Shown: positions 55,222-63,181 of the stretch, piece by piece
Numbering within the stretch: the first letter of the stretch is position 1
How the letters are laid out: each line of letters starts with the position of its first letter
Source of the DNA: RPQJ01 sp963700045
GTDB lineage: Bacteria > Pseudomonadota > Gammaproteobacteria > Steroidobacterales > Steroidobacteraceae
Length of the DNA: 64,000 nt
Direction of reading: 5' to 3'
NCBI GenBank assembly: GCA_963700045.1
Contig: CAVOWK010000002.1
Span: forward strand, 61,600 to 125,599
Position numbers and translations under genes: made by a program
The notes under the pieces: generated by a model
Databases searched by the model: none
Told to the model about the DNA's origin: nothing
The model's input: only the letters and a program-made list of their open reading frames with translations

Positions 55222-55897
55222 TCAGGGGTTCGCGAGTACCTCGAGCGGCCCGGTATCCAGTATCTCGATCTGGCCGCGCGTCGACCGGACCATGCCCTCC
55301 CCGGCCAGGTCCTCGAGGATGCGGCTGATCACCTCGCGCGAGGTGCCGAGTTCAGCGGCGATTTCCTGGTGCGTGATCCGCAGCGGGTTCTGCACGCGGC
55401 TGCGATCGAGCAACAGGGCCGCAATGCGCGCGTCCATGCGGCTGAACACGACGTCGTCGACGAGATTCAGCACCTTCAGCAGGCGCTGGGAGATCAGCTC
55501 GAAGACGAACTGGCGCCAGAGCTCGTGCCGGTGCACCCAGTCACGCAACACGCCGGCCGCGATCGTCACCGCCTCGACGCGCTCCTCCACGGTGGCCGCC
55601 GCAGGGAGCTGGCTGCTGGGTGAGGATGGCATTGACGCTCAGGATGCAGGTCTCGCCGGGGCCGATGCGATACAGCGTGATCTCGCGGCCGGTCCGACCC
55701 GTCTTGAAGACACGCACCGAGCCGGCCACGACCAGCGCCAGCGACTGCGCACTGTCCCCTTCCGAAAACAGCCGCTTGCCGGCCGGCAGGCGCGCGTAGG
55801 TGACGGCCTGCTGGAATTCCCTGGCCGCGGCAGCGTCGACGCGATGGAGGAAGTCGAACTGCGCAGCGACCGCGTCGAACTGTTCACGTGTGATCAC
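55222..55897 (-). pseudogene. Crp/Fnr-family transcriptional regulator, frame-broken
   Basis: About 224 residues when joined. The N-terminal cyclic-nucleotide-binding-like beta-barrel reads RLPAGKRLFSEGDSAQSLALVVAGSVRVFKTGRTGREITLYRIGPGETCILSVNAIL; near 55612 the frame slips +1; the C-terminal part has the dimer helix and the winged helix-turn-helix THQEIAAELGTSREVISRILEDLAGEGMV. There is no Fnr-type cysteine cluster, so it is not an iron-sulphur sensor; GETCILSVNAIL is typical of the 'Crp/Fnr, FixK-like' subgroup. Start GTG 55897. It lies between the HAF-protein and HNH genes on the same strand. Confidence 0.82.
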
Positions 55898-55984
55898 GGC
55901 GCAACAATGCCTTGGGAGACCGGTCGGCGGGGGTCAGGAGAAATACCGACGCCGCCACGCCGAAGCTCCGCCGGCCTGAACCAC

Positions 55985-57349
55985 TTATGTCGCGCCACCC
56001 CGCTCCTCCCGTTTATCCGCCGCAGTCCTGAACCGCAGCGAGTCGATGGCAACACCGTAGTTCATGCGTTCGCCGCACCAGCCGGTGGCGGCCGTGTTCG
56101 CATCGATGTGGAGGCCGCGCGCGGCATGCTCGGCCGGCACCTGTCGCCAATCCGCGAGTGGCTGAGTGTGCCCCGGTGCGCAACCGTGCAGCGACTCGCC
56201 CCTGGCATTGGTGAAACGCCACGCGCCGTCATCGCAGCGCTCCATCTTGATGCCGCCCTCGTGCACGGCGCGATGATGGAACCGGCACAGCGTGGCGAGA
56301 TTGGAAAGCCTGGTCTCGCCGCCATCGGCCCAGTGCTCGACGTGGTGTCCGTCGACGTAGCGCTTGTGATTGCAGCCGGGGAATACGCAACCTTTGTCGC
56401 GCGAGGCCAGTGCGCGACGCAACGCCGGCGGAATACTGCGCGTCTTGCGGCCGACGTCGAGCGGCTCGCCCTGCTCGTCTTCAGTGATTTCGACCTTGCT
56501 GCAGTCGCACGACAGGCGACGCGCGGTTGCGACGGGAATCGCAGGGCCGTCGTCGATCTCGCAGCGACCGGCCTCGCCCTTGCGCAGCGTGGCATCGTCG
56601 ATGTGCACCACGACCTGGTGTCGGTCGCCGCCTTTCATCGCCGTCGCACCGTGTTGCAGCAGGCTTTCGGCCATGACGACGAGCGCGTCGGCACGACGCA
56701 TCGCCGGTGTCGACGTTTCAGCTGAAACGTGCAGCGGATCTTTACAATCATCCGGCAACGGAATTTCCGGTAACGCAGCCTCGATGGCCCTCAGGAACAG
56801 CGCGCCGCTCTCGGCCGTGAGCTGCAGCTTGACCACGAGCGAGCCGTCGGCGTCGTGGAAATACGTGAGCCGCCGTTGCGAGTACTGCCGCGCCTCGCGC
56901 GAGAGTTCCTCGACTTCCTGCACGCGGCGGAACTGCCGCACGAGTGTCTCGACGTGGTGCGTGGTGCCGTTCAACGCAACGTTGAGCAGCACGTCTTCGA
57001 TGGCCGGAGTGGCCACGCGCGTGAGCGCCCGCGCCTTCGAGTAGCTCAGCTGCCCGTTGGACATCGCCACCGAAATCTTCGGCAGTGACTCAATGGCCCT
57101 GGCCACGCGCACCTTCTCGCGCGCCGCCCCGAGATCGAGCCCGCATTTCCAGCTGAGCCAATGCGCACACGACTGCGTGGCGCCATCCGACCAGCCGTTG
57201 CGGCGGTCGAACTCGGCGATCAGGACCAGCCAGCGGTGATTGGCGGCATTGAGGTGGCCCGCCAACTCGGTGATCTGCGCTTCGAGTTCGCGGATCGACA
57301 GGCCGCTGTCCGTAGCGTTCTGAGTGGCGTCTTGTGGGACATCTTCCAT
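55985..57349 (-). CDS. DUF222/HNH endonuclease under a LexA box
   Basis: A 454-residue protein: an N-terminal DUF222 helical domain (RELEAQITELAGHLNAANHRWLVLIAEFDRR, WLSWKCGLDLGAAREKVRVARAIESLP, GQLSYSKARALTRVATP), a variable linker with DDCKDPLHVSAETS at 200-213, and a C-terminal HNH nuclease: C321, C326, the GHHVEHWADGG core (335-343), N350, C355 and HH 358-359. This is the architecture of the 13E12-type repeat family, spread on phages and genomic islands. A near-perfect LexA site begins 12 bp upstream of ATG 57349, so expression should rise after DNA damage. The linker codons are unusually AT-rich and form half of a direct repeat. Confidence 0.92.
   Translation of the reverse strand: MEDVPQDATQNATDSGLSIRELEAQITELAGHLNAANHRWLVLIAEFDRRNGWSDGATQSCAHWLSWKCGLDLGAAREKVRVARAIESLPKISVAMSNGQLSYSKARALTRVATPAIEDVLLNVALNGTTHHVETLVRQFRRVQEVEELSREARQYSQRRLTYFHDADGSLVVKLQLTAESGALFLRAIEAALPEIPLPDDCKDPLHVSAETSTPAMRRADALVVMAESLLQHGATAMKGGDRHQVVVHIDDATLRKGEAGRCEIDDGPAIPVATARRLSCDCSKVEITEDEQGEPLDVGRKTRSIPPALRRALASRDKGCVFPGCNHKRYVDGHHVEHWADGGETRLSNLATLCRFHHRAVHEGGIKMERCDDGAWRFTNARGESLHGCAPGHTQPLADWRQVPAEHAARGLHIDANTAATGWCGERMNYGVAIDSLRFRTAADKREERGGAT
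56712..56760. repeat. 49-bp repeat with 18-bp palindrome, copy 1 (inside HNH gene)
   Basis: It matches 59526-59574 in the same orientation with three mismatches in 49 bp. It contains ACGTTTCAGCTGAAACGT (56713-56730), a perfect 18-bp palindrome. It encodes PDDCKDPLHVSAETS in the HNH frame, using AT-rich codons uncommon in this genome. Confidence 0.9.
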
Positions 57350-57360
57350 GACCGCACCGA

Positions 57361-57380
57361 TACTGTGTTTATATACAGTA
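57361..57380 (-). promoter_or_regulatory. LexA (SOS) box of the HNH gene
   Basis: Minus strand TACTGTATATAAACACAGTA: 18 of 20 bases match the E. coli-type LexA consensus, with CTGT and ACAG eight bases apart. The flanks extend the symmetry to nine-base perfect arms (57358-57383). It lies 12 bp before the HNH start codon and probably overlaps the -10 region (TATAAA), an ideal place for repression. Confidence 0.93.
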
Positions 57381-57529
57381 TCGTAGCAGAATCGCGGCCG
57401 TTCTCAAGCGACTTTTTACGAAAACACCGAGAAAAATAGACGAATCCCGCGCGGTCGGACCTTGTGCCGCGCGACCCTCCCAGGGTGGCGAACCGGACGA
57501 CCGCCAGCGTCAACTCGTCCGCGAGGTCC

Positions 57530-58138
57530 TCAAGACTTGGCGTACCAGGACCGAACGCCCGGGTGATCACGCACGGCATCGTGCACGCCGATGAGCCTGG
57601 GGTAGTCGGCGAAGATCGTCGCGGGAACGTGGTCGACCTTGCCGGCGTTGAACCAACGCACCGCCATGTGGAGCTTGAGGTCCACGACGTGGATCTTCTC
57701 ACCGCCGAAGAACGGCCCGGCGCTGATGTTTCTCTCCGCAGCCCGCGCCCACGCGGGCAGAAAGCCGGCGACGAGCGCCTCGCGCGCGGCTTTCTTCTCG
57801 GCGTCACCCATGCGCAGCGTGGGCGAGACGTGCGCGCGCAGGTCCTCCACGTGCTGCATCATCCCTTCGTGGCGGGCCGCCTCGACGTCGTCGGCCGGGT
57901 GCAAGCCGTGGCGACGTCCGATCAGCACCAGGATCGCGTTGGAGTGCGCGAGCGCCGGGCTTCCGGGCAACTCCAGCACCGGCAAGCTGCCGTAGGGCAT
58001 CCGTTCTTTCATGGCCGGCCAGTCGGCGGACTTGATGCGCACGTCTTCGAAGTCGATGCCCGCGAGATGCAGGGCGAGGCGACACTCTTCCCCGCGACTG
58101 ACGGGGGCGTCGAAGTAGATCAGCCTGGGTTTGCTCAT
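57530..58138 (-). CDS. Glutathione S-transferase
   Basis: A 202-residue cytosolic GST. The N-terminal thioredoxin-like domain reads KPRLIYFDAPVSRGEECRLALHLAGIDFEDVRI with GSLPVLEL (cis-Pro glutathione site) and LAHSNAILVLIG, followed by the all-helical C-terminal domain. The pattern resembles sigma/alpha-like GSTs including prostaglandin D synthase types. It conjugates or reduces electrophiles with glutathione; the substrate is unknown. It lies between the HNH gene and the CFI-box protein, inside the segment bounded by the 49-bp direct repeats. Confidence 0.93.
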   Translation of the reverse strand: MSKPRLIYFDAPVSRGEECRLALHLAGIDFEDVRIKSADWPAMKERMPYGSLPVLELPGSPALAHSNAILVLIGRRHGLHPADDVEAARHEGMMQHVEDLRAHVSPTLRMGDAEKKAAREALVAGFLPAWARAAERNISAGPFFGGEKIHVVDLKLHMAVRWFNAGKVDHVPATIFADYPRLIGVHDAVRDHPGVRSWYAKS

Positions 58139-58193
58139 GGTGACAAGAGCATATCACCGCCCCTTGCACCAGGCTGCTCCCGGGCGTGCGGCT

Positions 58194-59375
58194 TCACGTG
58201 CCGCGCAGCGACCCTCGCCGCCGATTCATGGCGAGCAGCATCGCGGCCAACAGGCCCGCGAGCATCAGCGCACGCAGCGGAAACGCGATGGCGAGCACCA
58301 GCGGCGTCAACAGCATCCGCACGAGAAACCGCAGCCAGTCGTGCTCGGCGATGACGGCGGCAATGGGCGGCGAGTGAAGGTAGTAAAAGCGGATGAACGC
58401 GCGGCCGAGCGTGCTGTTCTGCAGGTAGCGGTCGCGGAACTGCCGCAATGCCATGACGTGCGGCTCGATGGGTGAGCCGAAGGCCGCCGTGGCGATGAAG
58501 CAGCTCACTTTCAGACCTTCGTCCGGCACCACCTCCGAGCAGTCGGTGAACACCGGGACATCCACCGTCGTAGTGACCTGGTTGTTCGTCGTCTGGTAGT
58601 CGACGTCGCTGCTCGACGTTGCGAAAGTGAACGTCGCCGCCTGCTGTCGGGTGTTCCTGAAATCGTTGGAGGTCAAGCGCAGCGAGACGGTCGATCCGGC
58701 GGCGATGGCCGGCACCGTACAGCGCGTGCCCGTGCAGCCGGCGCTGTCGAAACGGACTCCCGGAATCGACGTCGGCACCTGGGTCATGTCGACGAACACG
58801 TTGCTCGCGACGTCCGGGCCCCTGTTGGCCACGCTCACGAACGCGTCGAGGCGCCGCGTTGTACTGCAGGGAGGAACGATCGTGATGCTGGTGGTGAGCC
58901 CCAAGTCGACACAGCTGTCGGCAGCGGAGCGCTTCACCGCGGCGACCGCGCGATTGTTCGCTGTTTGCGTATCGAGAGCGAGGCTGCTTATCGCCACATT
59001 GACGCTGCATTGCGGCTGGGTCGCACTCGCGACGATGGCGGGGATGACCAATGTGGCGTTGGCACCCGCGGCCAGTGAGCCAACCGACCAGACGCCCGTG
59101 GCCGCGTCGAATGTCCCGGTGCTCGGAAACGCCGCCGTGCCCGTTGGAATGCGCAATTCCGCCGGCAGCTGGTTCGTAACCTGCACGCCGCTCGCTTCAT
59201 CCGTGCCAATGTTGCTGGCGGTAATCGTGAACTGGACCGGCTGCCCGGCTGTCGGCACGACCGTATCGACGGTCATCTGCAGCGCAATGTCCGGCGCGGC
59301 GCAGAGCCGCAGTGGAACCAGCGCGAGGAACGCCGTCGCGGCGAGCGCGATTGCATGGACTTGGGTCAGTCGCAT
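58194..59375 (-). CDS. Surface protein with DUF11-like domains and CFI-box C-terminus
   Basis: A 393-residue exported protein: signal peptide (MRLTQVHAIALAATAFLALV), two DUF11/CARDB-like beta-sandwich domains (TVDTVVPTAGQPVQFTITASNIG ... and TSITIVPPCSTTRRLDAFVSVANRGPDVASN), then the CFI-box C-terminal region CFIATAAFGS at 292-301 with VMALRQFRDRYLQNSTLGRAFIRFYY and SPPIAAVIAE, and a final hydrophobic helix (about 368-383) followed by NRRRG. The last part is typical of CFI-box C-terminal proteins, thought to be processed or sorted at the envelope. ATG 59375 begins the signal peptide. It lies between GST and the second 49-bp repeat. Confidence 0.85.
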   Translation of the reverse strand: MRLTQVHAIALAATAFLALVPLRLCAAPDIALQMTVDTVVPTAGQPVQFTITASNIGTDEASGVQVTNQLPAELRIPTGTAAFPSTGTFDAATGVWSVGSLAAGANATLVIPAIVASATQPQCSVNVAISSLALDTQTANNRAVAAVKRSAADSCVDLGLTTSITIVPPCSTTRRLDAFVSVANRGPDVASNVFVDMTQVPTSIPGVRFDSAGCTGTRCTVPAIAAGSTVSLRLTSNDFRNTRQQAATFTFATSSSDVDYQTTNNQVTTTVDVPVFTDCSEVVPDEGLKVSCFIATAAFGSPIEPHVMALRQFRDRYLQNSTLGRAFIRFYYLHSPPIAAVIAEHDWLRFLVRMLLTPLVLAIAFPLRALMLAGLLAAMLLAMNRRRGSLRGT

Positions 59376-59525
59376 GAGAATCCTTAGTTGCTGCGGTGTC
59401 GTATCGACCACCAGGACTGTACTCCGCGGCAGCCCGACCGGTTTGACATGAGAGCCTCCGGTTTGACTCAGACTCTACGTTCAGTACAGCTTTCTCTCAA
59501 GCTGCGCTTCAGCGGTAGCCGCTCG

Positions 59526-59574
59526 GACGTTTCAGCTGAAACGTGCAGAGGATCTTTACAATGATCCGGCTACG
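59526..59574. repeat. 49-bp repeat with 18-bp palindrome, copy 2
   Basis: The second copy of the repeat inside the HNH gene, same orientation. The 18-bp palindrome is at 59527-59544. On the minus strand it would encode PDHCKDPLHVSAETS directly behind, and in frame with, the stop of the XRE gene at 59570, so it is a non-coding remnant or a target site. No other HNH sequence surrounds it. Confidence 0.9.
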
Positions 59575-59950
59575 CCGCCGGGCCTTTTCGTTTCCTCGAG
59601 CCGTTCGCTCGGGCGGCACGCTTTGCAGCGGGCGCGGTCTTCAGCCTGACCGGCTCCCGGTCGCGAAACCGGCAGACGAGTTCGAGCTCGCCGCCCATCG
59701 CTCGAACAAAGCCATCGAGCGTCGACAACAACATATCGCCGCGCTGCTCCATCCGCGAGATCTCGTGTTGTCCCTTTTTGAGCCCGCGCGCCACCTGCAC
59801 CTGGGTCAGCCCGAGTGCTCGACGTAATTCACGCAGCGAGGTCTCCTCCGCGATCAGCTGAGACTTCCTGCGCGCAACTGCTCGCCGCTGTGCGAGCGGC
59901 AAACTACCGATCACCTGATCGAGCGTCGGGCCTTTTTCGGAGGGCTTCAT
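59570..59950 (-). CDS. XRE-family HTH protein (orphan antitoxin-like)
   Basis: A 126-residue protein with a Cro/C1-type helix-turn-helix: LRELRRALGLTQVQVARGLKKGQHEISRMEQRGDMLLSTLDGFVRAMGG (about 40-88), and a basic C-terminal tail KRAARANGSRKRKGPAA. The N-terminal LDQVIGSLPLAQRRAVARRKSQLIAEE and the GGELELVCRFRD segment are typical of HigA-like antitoxin regulators paired with RelE/HigB toxins, yet no toxin gene adjoins it; the ParDE genes upstream form their own pair. An AT-rich upstream region with direct repeats may be its operator. Confidence 0.85.
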   Translation of the reverse strand: MKPSEKGPTLDQVIGSLPLAQRRAVARRKSQLIAEETSLRELRRALGLTQVQVARGLKKGQHEISRMEQRGDMLLSTLDGFVRAMGGELELVCRFRDREPVRLKTAPAAKRAARANGSRKRKGPAA

Positions 59951-60000
59951 GTGCAGTGCCTCAATGGCAAATCGAACCGTCCAAGCCCCTTGATTATGGC

Positions 60001-60024
60001 TTAAACATCATATGCTTTTAAACA
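60001..60024. promoter_or_regulatory. Direct repeats upstream of the XRE gene
   Basis: TTAAACA occurs at 60001-60007 and 60018-60024, 17 bp apart, in an AT-rich stretch about 50 bp before the XRE start at 59950. It is a plausible autoregulatory operator, as such regulators usually bind their own promoter. There is no independent support. Confidence 0.35.
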
Positions 60025-60050
60025 CATATTGCCGTTTCCTCGCCGACACT

Positions 60051-60341
60051 TCACGACAACACCCGCTCAAGGTCGCGCGCGCCATGTACCACGCGCACCA
60101 GTTCCACGCCGTCCAGGATTGGTCGATAGACGAGGACGTAGTCCCTCACAGGAAAGCTCCGGATGCCGGCGCCGAATTCACGGCGAGCTTTCCCGAGCAG
60201 TGGTTGCGTTGCCAGAAGTTGCGTGGCGGCGCGGAGTTCATTCGATAAACGCTCGGCAGCGGATACATTGTTTGCAGCGAGACCCACCCAGATCTCGAGC
60301 AGATCGTCTTCCGCCGCGGGGGAATGGACGGCCCGTGCCAT
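60051..60341 (-). CDS. parE: ParE/RelE-superfamily toxin
   Basis: A 96-residue toxin of the ParE branch: MARAVHSPAAEDDLLEIWVGLAANN opens as in ParE (the 'A..DL..I..Y' helix), then LRAATQLLATQPLLGKARREFGAGIRSFPVRDYVLVYRPILDGVELVRVVHGARDLERVL, with the conserved GIRSFPV..Y.V.Y core. ParE toxins poison DNA gyrase. It starts in the antitoxin stop (TGATG, one-base overlap), so the two are co-translated antitoxin first. Confidence 0.9.
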   Translation of the reverse strand: MARAVHSPAAEDDLLEIWVGLAANNVSAAERLSNELRAATQLLATQPLLGKARREFGAGIRSFPVRDYVLVYRPILDGVELVRVVHGARDLERVLS

Positions 60342-60634
60342 CAGCCCTCGCCAGACTTGCCCCTGCGCCGTGCCAGCTCGGCGCGACCGCGAGCTTTGAT
60401 CTCTTCAAAAACTTCGTCGGTGAGCTCGCGCGACTGGCCAGCATCCAACTGATCGATGCCTTTCTGCACGTCAGCCTTGAGTTGCTCGAACCGGGCCGCC
60501 TGCTCCCGTTCGTGATCCTCGAGCAGCCTCAAGGCCGCGCGGATCACCTCGCTGGCGGACGTGTACCGGCCCGACCGCACGTGTTCCTGGACCATTTCCT
60601 CAAGCCTTGGGGTAAGCGATACGTTCATAGCCAT
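60341..60634 (-). CDS. parD: ParD-type antitoxin
   Basis: A 97-residue antitoxin. The N-terminal ribbon-helix-helix MNVSLTPRLEEMVQEHVRSGRYTSASEVIRAALRLLEDHE binds DNA and the toxin; the charged, helical C-terminal part to SGEG wraps ParE. I took ATG 60634, preceded by AGGTGG seven bases upstream; ATG 60628 (MNVSLTP) is almost as good. A perfect nine-base inverted repeat lies 23 bp upstream, the expected autoregulation site. Confidence 0.9.
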   Translation of the reverse strand: MAMNVSLTPRLEEMVQEHVRSGRYTSASEVIRAALRLLEDHEREQAARFEQLKADVQKGIDQLDAGQSRELTDEVFEEIKARGRAELARRRGKSGEG

Positions 60635-60656
60635 GGCGACCACCTGTGCACCGAGT

Positions 60657-60685
60657 GATGGCAAATTATGCCATTCTTTGCCATC
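60657..60685 (-). promoter_or_regulatory. Inverted repeat operator of parDE
   Basis: GATGGCAAA (60657-60665) and TTTGCCATC (60677-60685) are perfect nine-base inverted arms around an 11-base spacer, 23 bp before the parD start. This is the typical place for the ParD/ParDE autorepression site. Confidence 0.7.
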
Positions 60686-60862
60686 TCATAGCCGGCCTGG
60701 CGAACCCAATGCTGCTTACCGCGTGCCAAGCGATCCAACCGGATTTCTTGCCGGAACCTGCAGCAATGCACGACCCTGCCCGCAGTGCCACTGGAACGAC
60801 CGCTGCACGCAGCAGCGCGTCGACGCCGACAGCCTGCTCCAGGCTCGTCCGGCACACGCACC

Positions 60863-62833
60863 CTACTCCGTCGTCACGATCGCGAAGGTGCCCGGCGCCT
60901 TGTCGATCAGCGTAAAGAAGCGCACCAGGTCGATCTTGCTGCCATCGATCTTGAGGTCGTCGCTGAGCAGGGTGTCCTCGACGCCCGCCGTGCCGGTCAT
61001 CATCTTGATGAAGATCGGCTTGGTCAGTGTCAGGGTCGCGTTGGCATCGGTCGCGGGGGCCGCCTTCTTGAAGTGCAGCACCGCGTTCTCGATCCACAGC
61101 ACGTAGGACTCCTCGATGTCGGTCAGTACCAGGTTGACCTTCAGGTTCTTGCCATCGGCGGCCGGACCGTCCAGCCCGGCCGCCATGGCTTCGAGGAAGC
61201 GCTCGATCGGTGTCTGCTGCAGCATTTCGATCAGGAAAGAGCGATCGATGCCCTTCTGCGGCGGCCCTTCGCGCAGCTCCATCGCCGCCGTGAGGTAACT
61301 GTTGCGCCAGGTCGCGGCCTCGGCCATGTAGCCCAGCTGCTCGTAGGTGCGCGCGAGCAGTTCCTTTGCGCCCTTGTGCTCGGGGGCGCCGAAGACCGCA
61401 TGGTTCAGCAGCTCGGCTGCCCAGCGGTAGTCGCCCTGGTCGTAAGCCGTCTGTGCGGCGGCGACGGCCTTGTCCGCACCCCCGATCAGATCGAGCCAGC
61501 GCTTGGCCGATTCCTGCGGCGGCAGCGGGTTGAGGTTGGCGGGGTTGCCGTCGTAGGCCCCGAGATAGAACTGGTAGATCGCCTTGACGTTGTGCCGCAG
61601 GTCGCCGTAGTAGCCACGCGCGCCGAAGAAGGACGCCAGCGACGGCGGCAGCTTGACCAGCTCGGCGATCTCGCGCGGCGTGTGGCCGGCGTTGATCAGG
61701 CGCACGGTCTGGTCGTGCATGTACTTGTACACGTCGCGGTGCTTGCTGATGAAGTCGACGATGCGCGCGTTGCCCCACACCGGCCAGTTGTGCTGGCCGA
61801 AATAGACCTCGGCGTCGCCCAGGTTGTCGATGGCCTCCTGCAGGTAGGTCGACCATTGCAGCGAGTCGCGCACGTTGGCACCGCGCACCGGGAGCAGGTT
61901 GTGCATGGTCTGCGCCAGGTTCTCGGCGCCACCGTAGGCTTTCTTGTCCGGGATCGAGAACGTGAGCTCGGCCGGCGCCTCGGCGCCGGGGACGTTGTGG
62001 AACACGAAGCGCACGCCGTCGATCACCAGTTCCTGCTCGGGCGCGGTGATCAGCTGCGTGGGCATCAGCACGCCGATCGCGCCGTAGGCGACGTTCTTGC
62101 CCAGGCCCGTGTCGACATTGCCCTTCGGTGAGCGCTCAAGGTTCTTGCCGAACTGGTACATCGAACGCCGCGCGATGGCCGTGCCGACGAGGACGTTCTC
62201 GCTGGTCGCCTCCTCGATGAAGCCCGCGGGCGCGACGACCGGGATCTCGCGCTGGGCCACCTCCTGCGCCGAGGCGACGCCCAGCGCGCCGCCAAAGTGG
62301 TCGGCGTGGCTGTGCGTGAAGACGATGCCCGACACCGGCTTGTCGCCCAGATGTTTGCGCGCGAACGCCAGCGCCGCGGAGGCACTCTCGCGTGCGGTGA
62401 GCGGGTCGACGACGATGAAGCCCGTCTTGCCTTCGATCAGCGTCATGTTGGAGATGTCGAAGCCGCGCAGCTGCCAGATGCCGTCGGTGACCTTGAACAG
62501 CCCGATCTGTGCATTCAGCACCGCGTGCCGCCACAGGCTCGGGTTGACGGTGGGTGGCGCCTTGCCGTCGACGAACTTGTAGGCATCGAAGTCGATCAGC
62601 ACCGTCGAGCCATCGGCCGACATGATCTTGCCCTCTGGACGCGCGATCAGACCACGCCTGGCGTCCTCGAAATCCTGCGGGTCGTCGAGCTTGAGTTCGG
62701 TCGCCATCTGCTCGTTGGCCTGCAGCGTGGCCGGCATGGCGTCACCGGCGGTGCCGCCGACGCCGGTGTTCTTGCCGCATCCGGCCAACAGGGCCAGCAG
62801 CGTGGCAAGGATCAATCTTTGCAATGGGTTCAA
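60863..62833 (-). CDS. Alkylsulfatase, MBL fold, lipoprotein
   Basis: A 656-residue secondary/primary alkylsulfatase of the SdsA1 type, releasing sulfate from alkyl sulfate esters such as SDS. The N-terminal metallo-beta-lactamase domain carries HSHADH at 174-179 in GIVFTHSHADHFGG, QHNWPVWGNARI with further metal ligands, and EVYFGQ. A helical dimerisation domain follows (KAIYQFYLGAYDGNPANLNPLPP) and a C-terminal SCP2-like domain (TLTLTKPIFIKMMTGTAG) binds the alkyl chain. A lipobox LLALLAGC with Cys19 predicts an envelope lipoprotein, unlike soluble SdsA1. It would free alcohols for carbon use or wax-ester making. Confidence 0.95.
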   Translation of the reverse strand: MNPLQRLILATLLALLAGCGKNTGVGGTAGDAMPATLQANEQMATELKLDDPQDFEDARRGLIARPEGKIMSADGSTVLIDFDAYKFVDGKAPPTVNPSLWRHAVLNAQIGLFKVTDGIWQLRGFDISNMTLIEGKTGFIVVDPLTARESASAALAFARKHLGDKPVSGIVFTHSHADHFGGALGVASAQEVAQREIPVVAPAGFIEEATSENVLVGTAIARRSMYQFGKNLERSPKGNVDTGLGKNVAYGAIGVLMPTQLITAPEQELVIDGVRFVFHNVPGAEAPAELTFSIPDKKAYGGAENLAQTMHNLLPVRGANVRDSLQWSTYLQEAIDNLGDAEVYFGQHNWPVWGNARIVDFISKHRDVYKYMHDQTVRLINAGHTPREIAELVKLPPSLASFFGARGYYGDLRHNVKAIYQFYLGAYDGNPANLNPLPPQESAKRWLDLIGGADKAVAAAQTAYDQGDYRWAAELLNHAVFGAPEHKGAKELLARTYEQLGYMAEAATWRNSYLTAAMELREGPPQKGIDRSFLIEMLQQTPIERFLEAMAAGLDGPAADGKNLKVNLVLTDIEESYVLWIENAVLHFKKAAPATDANATLTLTKPIFIKMMTGTAGVEDTLLSDDLKIDGSKIDLVRFFTLIDKAPGTFAIVTTE

Positions 62834-63180
62834 GTCGTCTCCAGGGTGTCTTCTTGTATTGTCCGGCCGAAGTCCGTGCGGGCTGCCGCCGATTCAATTC
62901 TGCGAGCGCAGATGATCCGCCAGGTACTTGAGCTCGTCAGCAGAGCCCTGCTCGGTCTGCCCGCGGATAGGAAATACAAACCACCTTCCAGGCCCGGTCG
63001 ATTCGCGTAACGGGCCTCATGGCCAGCCCGAGCCTACCGCCGGCGGCCCTCGTCTGACAAATCCGGCAGCCAAGAGGCCCGGCCGGCTCACAGCGAAGCA
63101 GGAAGCAAAGCGTCGCGGCCGGAGCGTCGCGGGATCGAGTAGCCCGCTGTGCGGCCGTCCACCCCCGGTGCCGCCCGGAC
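62834..63180. other. Gap of about 350 bp upstream of vapBC
   Basis: There is no gene I can support here. The first part should carry the alkylsulfatase promoter on the minus strand. No strong hairpin or repeat stands out. The vapBC promoter begins at its right end. Confidence 0.4.
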
Positions 63181-63181
63181 G

